The notes under the pieces: model-generated
The model's input: the letters and a program-made list of their open reading frames with translations, nothing else
Told to the model about the DNA's origin: nothing
Databases searched by the model: none
From: CTSOIL-112 sp049291875
Lineage (GTDB): Bacteria > Pseudomonadota > Gammaproteobacteria > Burkholderiales > Burkholderiaceae
DNA length: 16,013 bases
NCBI GenBank assembly: GCA_049291875.1
Contig: JBATQE010000034.1
Coordinates: 1-16,013 of the forward strand
Direction of reading: 5' to 3'
Shown: piece after piece, positions 4,911 through 11,707 of the stretch
Numbering within the stretch: the stretch's first letter is position 1
Layout of the letters: every line of letters begins with the position of its first letter
Position numbers and translations under genes: made by a program

Positions 4911-7775
4911 GTGCATTTCGATAACATCGCCCATCTGACCCGACCCGCCGAACAAGACATCAGCCGCGAGGTGCTGATTGAGAAATATGCCAAAGGCGAC
5001 GAGACGACGTTGGAGCAGGTGCGACAGCGTGTGGCACGTGCGCTGGCCGAGTGTGAAAAGCCTGAGTTGCGCGAGCGACTGGCTGAGGATTTTTACCGCG
5101 CGCTCGAAGGCGGCTTCATCCCCGGCGGACGCATCAATTCGGCGGCGGGAACGGATATTCAAGCCACGTTGATCAACTGTTTTGTACAGCCGGTCGGCGA
5201 CTCGGTGTCGGAAGTAGATTCGGACGGCAAACCGGGGATTTATTCGGCGCTGTTGCAAGCAGCGGAAACCATGCGACGCGGCGGCGGTGTTGGCTACAAC
5301 TTTTCCAAAATCCGTCCGAAAGGCGCACGCGTGAAAGGCACGCACAGCTTGGCCTCGGGGCCGGTATCGTATATGCGCGTGTTTGACCGCTCATGCGAAA
5401 CGGTCGAGTCGGCCGGCTCTCGTCGCGGTGCGCAAATGGGCGTTTTGGACTGCGATCATCCGGATGTTGAGGAATTCATTCACGCCAAGGATCAGGGCGA
5501 TCTGCGCAATTTCAATATTTCCGTCGGCGTATCCGACGCCTTCATGCAGGCGGTGGAGGCCGATGCCGATTGGGAATTGGTGCATGCGAAGGAGCCGGAT
5601 GCGAGCGTGTTCAAAGGTTATTATCAGCGCCCCGACGGACTGTGGGTGTATCGCAAGGTGAAAGCGCGCGATTTGTGGCGGCAAATCATGGAATCCACTT
5701 ACGATCACGCCGAGCCGGGCGTGCTGTTCATGAGTAAAATCAACCGCGACAACAATCTGTCCTACTGCGAAACCATCGAGTCCACCAACCCGTGTGGCGA
5801 GCAGCCACTGCCGGATTATGGCTGCTGCGACCTCGGCTCGATCAATTTGTGCGCTTTCGTGCGCGACCCGTTCGGTGCGCATCCATCGTTTGACTTTGAA
5901 TCCTTCGCGCGCGTGACCGCGCTGTCGATTCGCATGTTGGACAATGTGTTGGATTTAACCGTTTGGCCATTGGACGAACAATACCAAGAGGCGCAAGCCA
6001 AGCGCCGCGTCGGGCTGGGTTTCACCGGTTTGGGCGACGCCCTGATCATGATGAAGCTCAAATACAATTCGGACGAAGGTCGTGCGATGGCGGCGCAGAT
6101 TTCGCGCGCCATGCGCGATGCGGCATATGAGGCATCCGTCGAGCTGGCCATCGAAAAAGAGCCGTTCCCGCTGTTTGACGCGGACAAATATTTGGCCGAA
6201 CCGCACTGCGCCAGCCGCCTGCCGGAGGCGCTCAAGGCGCGCATCCGCAAACACGGCATTCGCAATTCACACCTGCTGTCCATCGCGCCGACCGGCACGA
6301 TTTCACTGGCGTTTGCCGACAATGCGTCGAACGGCATTGAGCCGCCGTTTAGCTGGTTTTACACGCGCAAAAAACGCATGGCCGACGGCACGCACAAAGA
6401 GTATTTGGTCGAAGACCACGCCTACCGCCTGTATCGCACGCTCGGTCACGACATGAGCCAATTGCCCGAATATTTCGTCTCCGCGCTGGAGATGAGCGCG
6501 AACGATCACATGCTGATGTGTACCGCCGTCGGACCGTATATCGATACGGCGATTTCTAAAACCGTCAATGTACCGGCCGATTACCCGTTTGCCGATTTTG
6601 AAAACCTCTACCTGTCTGCGTGGAAATCGGGGCTAAAAGGCATCACCACCTATCGTCCGAACTCTGTACTCGGCGCGGTTCTGTCGGTGGAGCCGTCCAA
6701 AGAAACACCGCAGGATTTATCCGGCACCTCGGAAAACGACACCGAGCGCCGTATCAGCCTGAAAACCGCGCCGACACCGGCGCTCGCCAGCCTGAAATAC
6801 CCGAGCCGTCCGAAAACCAAAGGCGGCAATCCGTCCTGGACGTATATGGTGGAGCATTCGGCGGGCGACTTTGCCGTATTCGTCGGCCATCTGGACAACG
6901 ACGCCCAGCCGTTTGAATGCTGGGTCAATGGCAATCACCCGCGCGGTTTGGGCGCATTGGCCAAAACCCTGTCAATGGACATGCGTTGCCAAGACACCGC
7001 ATGGCTGAATATGAAACTCGACTCGTTGGCGAAAACGCCGGGCGAGCAGCAATACGCGGTTGAATTGGGCGACAGCACCGTGACCGCAACCAGCGCGGGC
7101 GCGATTTTGGCCAAAGTCGTACGCCACCGCATCGGTGATATTGGCGAAATCACGGCGGAGAACGCCGGCGAGCCGACGCCGGTATTGGACGCGATGTTTG
7201 CACGCAAAGAGCCGAAATCCGGCCCCGACGGTACGATCAGCTGGTCGGTGGACATCAACAATCCGCAAACCGGCGACGACTTTGTGCTGTTCATCAAAGA
7301 ACTCGTATTGCCCAACGGCGCGCGCCGTCCGTACTCGATGTGGCTCGCGGGCACGTATCCGCGCGAATTGGACGGACTGAGCAAAATGCTCTCGCACGAC
7401 ATGCGCGTGATTGACCCCGCGTGGATCGGCATGAAACTGCGCAAACTGCTCAATTACGCCGAACCGCAAGGCGACTTTTTCGCGCGCGTGCCAAATCAAG
7501 AAAAATCACAAAGCTGGCCATCAACCATGGCTTACCTCGCGCGACTGGTGATTCATCGTTACGCCATGCTCGGCATTTTGACCGACGAAGGCTTCCCGGT
7601 GGAGAATATGGGCGTGATGATGCCGGAGCAAGGCGATTTATTCATCGAGGAAAAACCCGAGATATTGGCGCCGATCGCCGGCAAACCCTGCCCAGAATGC
7701 GGCAGCCATACGGTGATTAAGAAAGACGGCTGCGAGTTTTGCACCAGCTGCGGCCATGTGGGTGCGTGTGGGTAA
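4911..7775 (+). CDS. nrdJ: Adenosylcobalamin-dependent (class II) ribonucleoside-diphosphate reductase
   Basis: 954 residues, GTG start with AAGGAG six or seven bases upstream. It reduces ribonucleotides to deoxyribonucleotides using a B12-generated thiyl radical. Visible in order: N-terminal helical region with redox Cys90 (ATLINCFVQP); AETMRRGGGVGYNFSKIRP (about 118-136); active-site NPCGE with Asn293, radical Cys295 and Glu297; GCCDLGSINL (304-313), supplying the partner cysteine; PTGTIS (460-465). After about residue 635 come two TSCPD-type segments (about 637-735 and 770-880), both with WxxGxxPRxLxxLxKxLSxDMR, followed by a Cys-rich tail (Cys927, 930, 941, 944, 947, 953) suited to a zinc ribbon or to re-reducing the active site. 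No nrdR or small subunit is nearby. The gene has its own terminator and is flanked by a convergent gene. Confidence 0.95.
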   Translation: MHFDNIAHLTRPAEQDISREVLIEKYAKGDETTLEQVRQRVARALAECEKPELRERLAEDFYRALEGGFIPGGRINSAAGTDIQATLINCFVQPVGDSVSEVDSDGKPGIYSALLQAAETMRRGGGVGYNFSKIRPKGARVKGTHSLASGPVSYMRVFDRSCETVESAGSRRGAQMGVLDCDHPDVEEFIHAKDQGDLRNFNISVGVSDAFMQAVEADADWELVHAKEPDASVFKGYYQRPDGLWVYRKVKARDLWRQIMESTYDHAEPGVLFMSKINRDNNLSYCETIESTNPCGEQPLPDYGCCDLGSINLCAFVRDPFGAHPSFDFESFARVTALSIRMLDNVLDLTVWPLDEQYQEAQAKRRVGLGFTGLGDALIMMKLKYNSDEGRAMAAQISRAMRDAAYEASVELAIEKEPFPLFDADKYLAEPHCASRLPEALKARIRKHGIRNSHLLSIAPTGTISLAFADNASNGIEPPFSWFYTRKKRMADGTHKEYLVEDHAYRLYRTLGHDMSQLPEYFVSALEMSANDHMLMCTAVGPYIDTAISKTVNVPADYPFADFENLYLSAWKSGLKGITTYRPNSVLGAVLSVEPSKETPQDLSGTSENDTERRISLKTAPTPALASLKYPSRPKTKGGNPSWTYMVEHSAGDFAVFVGHLDNDAQPFECWVNGNHPRGLGALAKTLSMDMRCQDTAWLNMKLDSLAKTPGEQQYAVELGDSTVTATSAGAILAKVVRHRIGDIGEITAENAGEPTPVLDAMFARKEPKSGPDGTISWSVDINNPQTGDDFVLFIKELVLPNGARRPYSMWLAGTYPRELDGLSKMLSHDMRVIDPAWIGMKLRKLLNYAEPQGDFFARVPNQEKSQSWPSTMAYLARLVIHRYAMLGILTDEGFPVENMGVMMPEQGDLFIEEKPEILAPIAGKPCPECGSHTVIKKDGCEFCTSCGHVGACG

Positions 7776-7794
7776 TCACCGTGTGATCTCAAAC

Positions 7795-7822
7795 AAAGGG
7801 CGCTCCGAGTAGCGCCCTTTTT
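7795..7822. terminator. Terminator shared by nrdJ (+) and the convergent SRPBCC gene (-)
   Basis: A perfect 10-bp stem, AAAGGGCGCT / AGCGCCCTTT, with 6-nt loop CCGAGT and T5 on the plus strand. The A-rich left side gives a shorter T-run on the minus strand, so it may work in both directions. It begins 19 bp after the nrdJ stop. Confidence 0.9.
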
Positions 7823-7841
7823 ATGTAGTTTTAATGCCATT

Positions 7842-8312
7842 TTAATGCCGCACCATCAGCGCATATTCGCGGATGAGGCGCACCATGTCCTCATCAATCA
7901 TACGATAGGCATTTTTCACCGCCTCCAGCAAAGATTGATCCTCGTCCGTACTGGGTTCGGGGAAGTTCGTGGCGTACTCGCAATGCAACATCAGTCCCTG
8001 CGTCGCATCGTTCTGAATTTCATAATACAACTGCCCCGATGGCACCGAGTCCGTTGCCTCGGTGGTGAAGCGCACGCTGTGCTGCGGCGTTAACACCACC
8101 TCATCGCGAATCGCATTGTTACCAAAAAATAAAGTGCGCTGATACCGAACATCGCTGATTTGCGCCACCTCGGCACGATCCAAACCGATGGTGAAGCGCT
8201 CCGGCTCCATGATGCGCAGCAGCAGCCCCGACCACAACTGTTCGGCGGATAAATGCGCCTGCTCGTGCGCCGGATGGGAATTGACAGAAATTTGATAATC
8301 GACTTTTAACAT
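7842..8312 (-). CDS. DUF1857 / AtaL-like SRPBCC-fold protein
   Basis: 156 residues from ATG 8312, chosen because GAAGG lies six bases upstream and the protein then begins MLKVDYQISVN; an upstream in-frame start at 8348 has no such site. Features of the DUF1857 (AtaL-like) family are HLSAEQLWSGLLLRIMEPERF (about 20-40), RTLFFGNNAIRDEVVLTPQHSVRF (about 58-81) and the long C-terminal helix of the START-like fold. These proteins have a hydrophobic cavity for a small ligand, but their role is largely unknown. The gene is convergent with nrdJ and divergent from the next lipoprotein, with a shared 160-bp upstream region. Confidence 0.8.
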   Translation of the reverse strand: MLKVDYQISVNSHPAHEQAHLSAEQLWSGLLLRIMEPERFTIGLDRAEVAQISDVRYQRTLFFGNNAIRDEVVLTPQHSVRFTTEATDSVPSGQLYYEIQNDATQGLMLHCEYATNFPEPSTDEDQSLLEAVKNAYRMIDEDMVRLIREYALMVRH

Positions 8313-8359
8313 AAAAAACCTTCTATTGTTTAACCCTACAGCAGACAAATCGCGCCAAC

Positions 8360-8374
8360 TTTACAAAAATTTAC
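8360..8374. promoter_or_regulatory. CpxR-type binding site (GTAAA-N5-GTAAA)
   Basis: The plus strand reads TTTACAAAAATTTAC; on the minus strand this is exactly GTAAA-N5-GTAAA, the classical CpxR box of enterobacteria. A weaker third half-site (CTCACA, 8381-8386) follows 11 bp on. Such direct repeats at 10-11 bp spacing are typical for OmpR-family dimers. The site is centred about 50 bp upstream of the probable start of transcription of the lipoprotein gene at 8473, a good activator position, and also upstream of the divergent DUF1857 gene. Confidence 0.55.
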
Positions 8375-8406
8375 ATGCGCCTCACATTTGCGCTACGTTT
8401 TCGGCC

Positions 8407-8412
8407 TATGAT
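8407..8412 (+). promoter_or_regulatory. Candidate -10 box of the lipoprotein gene
   Basis: TATGAT matches TATAAT at five of six positions and is 60 bp before the start codon. No good -35 is found at 16-18 bp, which would fit dependence on an activator bound at the GTAAA repeats just upstream. Confidence 0.4.
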
Positions 8413-8472
8413 TGTACACGCAAATGCAACATCGCCCCGATGTGCTCTTTTTAGAACCGACAGGAGAACCGT

Positions 8473-8928
8473 ATGAAACGCACCCTACTCATTTCATCAC
8501 TGATTGCCGCCGGCACCATTTTGGCCGCGTGTGGCAGCATGGATAACCCATCCGGCCGCCGTGGTCATGGCGATGGTAACCGCGAGGCCATGCGCCAAGC
8601 AGCCGTAGCCGCCTGTGTAAACAAAGCCGAAGGCACGGCTGTGACATTGACCACACCACGCGGTGAAAACCTCGATGCAACCTGCACCCAATCACCACGC
8701 ACGGGCGAATTGCAAGCCATGCCCAATCAAATGTTGGAACGCATGCGTGCGATGGAACAAGCCTGCGTGGGCAAAAAAGCCGGTGACAGTGTAAACATCA
8801 CCAGCCCGCGCAACGCCAGTACAACCATACCCGCAACCTGCGAGATGCGCGGAGATAAATTGATGGCGAATTTTGGCAAACCGCCACGTGAGGGGCTGCG
8901 CCCGATGCAGCAAGCACCGCAGCAATAA
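8473..8928 (+). CDS. Lipoprotein with two tandem copies of a Cys-pair module (unknown function)
   Basis: 151 residues; AGGAG lies six bases before ATG 8473. The signal peptide MKRTLLISSLIAAGTILAAC has lipobox LAAC, with Cys20 lipidated. After a Gly/Arg/His-rich linker come two related segments. Module A (about 45-83) is AACVNKAEGTAVTLTTPRG...ATC (Cys48, Cys71). Module B (about 95-135) is QACVGKKAGDSVNITSPRN...ATC (Cys98, Cys123), each followed by a short strand ending G-(D)-xLxA. Each cysteine pair probably forms one disulfide. The protein should sit in the periplasm or on the outer membrane; I know no biochemical role. It lies next to the BaeSR-like operon and carries a CpxR-type site upstream, so an envelope-stress link is plausible but inferred. 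Confidence 0.85.
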   Translation: MKRTLLISSLIAAGTILAACGSMDNPSGRRGHGDGNREAMRQAAVAACVNKAEGTAVTLTTPRGENLDATCTQSPRTGELQAMPNQMLERMRAMEQACVGKKAGDSVNITSPRNASTTIPATCEMRGDKLMANFGKPPREGLRPMQQAPQQ

Positions 8929-8951
8929 ACCCGTTAATAACCCCTCAAACC

Positions 8952-8977
8952 AAAAACCCGACAATCGTCGGGTTTTT
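8952..8977. terminator. Bidirectional terminator between the lipoprotein gene and baeR
   Basis: An 11-bp perfect stem, AAAAACCCGAC / GTCGGGTTTTT, with a 4-nt loop (AATC). The A5 and T5 runs at the two ends let it terminate the convergent transcripts from both sides. Confidence 0.9.
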
Positions 8978-9030
8978 GTGGTTATGGCAGCTCATGACAT
9001 TGATCAGACAAAGGCCGGTCACCCATTCGA

Positions 9031-9738
9031 TTAAAACTGCTCTTCCGGCGGTGAATAGCGGTAGCCCATGCCGTACACCGACTGCACCACGTCCACGTCC
9101 GGCAATACCGCCGCGATTTTTTTGCGCAGATTTTTGATGTGGCTGTCAATCGCGCGGTCAAACACGTCCAAATTGTCGTGATACGCCTGCGCAATCAATT
9201 GGTCGCGCGAGAATACGCGCTCCGGTTGCGCCAGCAAAGTATTGAACAAACGCAATTCGGTCGGCGTTAAATCCAGTTTTTGCTCACCATAGCGAATCAC
9301 CTGCGCCGCCGGGTCAAACACAAAGACATTTTGCCCGGAGTTGCCGCTCACACGGCGGCGCAACAGCGCTTTGGCGCGCGCCACCATTTCTTTCGGGCTA
9401 AACGGTTTACACAAATAGTCGTCGGCGCCATTTTCAAAGCCGAGCAGACGATCGACTTCCTCGACTTTTGCCGTGATCATCATCACCGGCACGTCGGAAA
9501 ACTCGCGAATCTCGCGGCACAGCGCCATGCCGTCGCGCCCCTTTTTGTCCGGAATCATCACGTCCAAAATCACCAGATCGGGTTTTTGAATTTTCACCGC
9601 TTCAATCACCGCGTCGCCCTTGTCGTGCCAGTGCACCAAGAAACCCGCGTTTTGCAAATACGCCTGTTGCACCTGCGCAATCATGGCTTCGTCTTCGACC
9701 AATAAAATCTGGCTTTTGCGTTCAAAACTATTTTCCAT
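9031..9738 (-). CDS. baeR: OmpR-family response regulator, BaeR-like
   Basis: 235 residues. The N-terminal receiver has acidic pocket Glu15/Asp16, phospho-acceptor Asp59 (in VILDVMIPD), Thr89 (MITAK) and Lys111 (CKPFSP). The C-terminal winged helix (about 137-228) includes LTPTELRLFNTLL, VFSRDQL and DRAIDSHIKNLRKKI...VYGMGYRY, very like E. coli BaeR. ATG 9738 is chosen because AAAGGAG lies five bases upstream; a GTG at 9744 would overlap that site. It follows the sensor gene by about 45 bp, the baeS-baeR order. In E. coli BaeR controls efflux pumps and spy; here no pump gene is in view. Confidence 0.88.
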   Translation of the reverse strand: MENSFERKSQILLVEDEAMIAQVQQAYLQNAGFLVHWHDKGDAVIEAVKIQKPDLVILDVMIPDKKGRDGMALCREIREFSDVPVMMITAKVEEVDRLLGFENGADDYLCKPFSPKEMVARAKALLRRRVSGNSGQNVFVFDPAAQVIRYGEQKLDLTPTELRLFNTLLAQPERVFSRDQLIAQAYHDNLDVFDRAIDSHIKNLRKKIAAVLPDVDVVQSVYGMGYRYSPPEEQF

Positions 9739-9787
9739 CGTCACTCCTTTGCTGAAGTTAGCCCATTTTCAATAACATGGGGCAAGA

Positions 9788-11398
9788 TTATTGTTTTCCA
9801 AGGTTTAAACCGCGTTTAAATTTTTTCACCCGACTTTCCACCGGCGGTGTTTCGGCCGGTAACGGCAGTTGGATAACGATCTGTAAACCGCCCAAATCCG
9901 AATGCTGTGCTGTGATTGTACCGCCATGCGCGTTTACAATGCCCTGACTGATGGCCAAACCCAATCCCGAGCCGCCGGTGGCGCGATTGCGCGAGCCATC
10001 AACCCGATAAAAACGCTCGAACAGATGCGAGAGCGAGGCTTCCGGCACACCGGGCGAGCTGTCCTTGATCGAAATTCGCGCCCAGCCGTCAGCAGTCTCC
10101 ATGCGAATCTGCGTTTGTCCGGGCGCATCGGTGTAGCGCATGCTGTTGACCAAAATATTGCGCACCACCTGCTGCAAGCGTTGCTCATCGCCCTGAATAT
10201 ACACCGATTGGGGCAATGGCGTGTAGCTCAAGCTCAATCCTGCTTGCTCAAACGCCGGTTTATGATCCTCCGCCACCTCGGCCAACCACTGATTCAGATC
10301 AATCGTCTGCCGATTCAAATCCCATTGCCCCGCCGTCGCTTTGGCCATTTGTTGCAAATCATCGATCAACAGCGACATATCCTCAATGGTCTTGATGCTG
10401 CGTTGCCATTCTTCGTCCGTATTCGGCACGATGCCATCGCGCATCGCCTCGGTGCGCATGCGCAACACCGTCAACGGCGTGCGCAACTCATGCGACGTAT
10501 CGGCGACCCACTGCCGACGCGCGGTTTCCTGCGCCTCCAACTGCGCGGTCATGCGATTAAAATGCGTCGCAATATCACCCATTTCATTGCCGTCACTGTT
10601 GTCCAATCGGGTATTCAAATGCCCTGCGGCCACCGCACGAAAGCCGGTTTGCAATTCGGCAATCGGTCGGCGAAAATGCATGGACAACAACCACGCGATG
10701 AAGGCCGAAAATGCCGCTGCGACCGCCACCATCAATAAAAATCCAGAGAACTGCTCGTCCATGAAGGTGCGCCCCAAGGCGTCGTAGGCCAAGCCATTGC
10801 GGCTGACCAGCCAATAGGCAATGATTTGCCGTTGTGGATTGCGAATCGGCTCAAACATCGCATACTGCGCATCCACCGTTTCACCCGCCAAAAACAAACC
10901 GTTCGCATCCAGCAGCGCCACGCCGCGTGCATACGGCGGAATACTGTCCGGCACATCAGCAACCACTTGGTTTTGACGGGCTTGCAACATAATGCTGACC
11001 GATGAAGCAATCGCTTTATCCTCGCGCGCTACGGTCTCGGGGCTACGCACCGGCTCGACCGGTTTGGGCTGGATTGGGCTGGAACCCCAACGACTTTGAT
11101 TCGGTTGCAATTCCGCATCAATCTGGTCACGGCGCACCGCTTCAACCGAGGCCAATAAGTCCGCCCACGCGCCCGATTTACGCAGCACCTCCAAATTGCC
11201 ATCCTGCTGATACATATGCACCAGTACCGACTGCACCTTACCTAAACGTTGGATTTTCGCATTGGTCACATACTCATCAAAACCCTCTCGCACCTGATGA
11301 TGCATCACGCCTGTGGTCAATAACACCAGCAGCACGGCGATGGAGAAAAAGGCTAAAAAGAATTTTTTCTGTAAGGAAAAAGCGGGCATAGCAAACAT
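9788..11398 (-). CDS. baeS: Membrane sensor histidine kinase, BaeS-like
   Basis: 536 residues. Order: short N-terminus, transmembrane helix 1 (about 13-31), periplasmic sensor (about 32-215), transmembrane helix 2 (about 219-240), HAMP (about 241-293), HisKA with phosphorylated His303 (DTSHELRTPL), then HATPase with N-box NILVNSMRYT (Asn414, Asn418), G1 DSSPGVP, F-box FERFYR and G2 GGSGLGLAI. The protein is longer than E. coli BaeS (about 467); the excess lies in the periplasmic part, including a Pro/Gln/Arg-rich stretch (about 94-125, PNQSRWGSSPIQPKPVEPVR). Two in-frame starts (11398 and 11389) are possible and neither has a clear ribosome binding site. A possible -10 (TACAAT, minus strand 11462-11457) lies about 60 bp upstream. 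Confidence 0.88.
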   Translation of the reverse strand: MFAMPAFSLQKKFFLAFFSIAVLLVLLTTGVMHHQVREGFDEYVTNAKIQRLGKVQSVLVHMYQQDGNLEVLRKSGAWADLLASVEAVRRDQIDAELQPNQSRWGSSPIQPKPVEPVRSPETVAREDKAIASSVSIMLQARQNQVVADVPDSIPPYARGVALLDANGLFLAGETVDAQYAMFEPIRNPQRQIIAYWLVSRNGLAYDALGRTFMDEQFSGFLLMVAVAAAFSAFIAWLLSMHFRRPIAELQTGFRAVAAGHLNTRLDNSDGNEMGDIATHFNRMTAQLEAQETARRQWVADTSHELRTPLTVLRMRTEAMRDGIVPNTDEEWQRSIKTIEDMSLLIDDLQQMAKATAGQWDLNRQTIDLNQWLAEVAEDHKPAFEQAGLSLSYTPLPQSVYIQGDEQRLQQVVRNILVNSMRYTDAPGQTQIRMETADGWARISIKDSSPGVPEASLSHLFERFYRVDGSRNRATGGSGLGLAISQGIVNAHGGTITAQHSDLGGLQIVIQLPLPAETPPVESRVKKFKRGLNLGKQ

Positions 11399-11492
11399 TC
11401 ACGAAAGTCAAAACAGTCGGCAAACCAAAGTAAGCGCCGAGTCGAGCGATGAAGCGATTGTATGCTGAAAAAACGCACAAACCGTGTAGGCT

Positions 11493-11516
11493 AAATGGGG
11501 TAATTATCCCATTCAA
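11493..11516. repeat. Left flanking hairpin copy of intergenic unit 2
   Basis: AAATGGGGTAA/TTATCCCATTCAA, 24 nt, folds into a short stem (AATGGG/CCCATT). It matches the right copy at 11684-11707 in 20 of 24 positions. Confidence 0.7.
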
Positions 11517-11683
11517 GGCTGTTAACAAAGTCCCTCGCCCGATAATGTAAGAGAGGAGAGGGATATAGGGAGAGGGGGTTGAAAATTAACCATTTGAAAT
11601 CAATGGGTTAAAAAGCACCCTCTCCCCTTGCCCCTCTCCCGTAAACGGACGAGGGGTAAAAACAGAGGTGTGTCAGCCATCTG
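11517..11683. mobile_element. Insertion-like intergenic unit 2 (167 bp) with the same ends as unit 1
   Basis: It starts GGCTGTTAACAAAGTCC (11517-11533) and ends GGTGTGTCAGCCATCTG (11667-11683), matching unit 1 at 16/17 and 15/17 positions. The interior is unrelated to unit 1: a long imperfect palindrome built of CCCTCTCCC-type repeats. The right end reversed (GGCTGACACACC) resembles the left end (GGCTGTTAACAAAGTCC), suggesting imperfect terminal inverted repeats. It is flanked by two copies of a 24-bp hairpin. It contains no gene. Confidence 0.6.
11531..11656. repeat. Long imperfect inverted repeat of the CCCTCTCCC type
   Basis: Three nested stems are visible. Outer: CCCTCGCCCG (from 11532) with CGGACGAGGG (about 11646-11655), 9 of 10 pairs. 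Middle: the GAGAGGAGAGGG...GGGAGAGGGGGT arm (11551-11579) with the CCCTCTCCCC...CCCCTCTCCC arm (11617-11640), imperfect. Inner: TTAACCATT (11586-11594) with AATGGGTTAA (11602-11611), one bulge. Purine-rich and pyrimidine-rich arms of this kind are a common intergenic repeat type in Proteobacteria. It could form a cruciform in DNA or a long RNA hairpin. Confidence 0.7.
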
Positions 11684-11707
11684 AAATGGAGTAACGACCC
11701 CATTCAA
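11684..11707 (-). repeat. Right flanking hairpin copy of unit 2, directly after the flavoprotein stop codon
   Basis: Read on the minus strand, AATGGGGT, CGTT, ACTCCATT pairs over 8 bp with one G-U pair and a 4-nt loop. It begins at the base after the TGA of the flavoprotein gene, so it may be that gene's weak terminator, though the T-run is short. It differs from the left copy in 4 of 24 positions. Confidence 0.65.
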
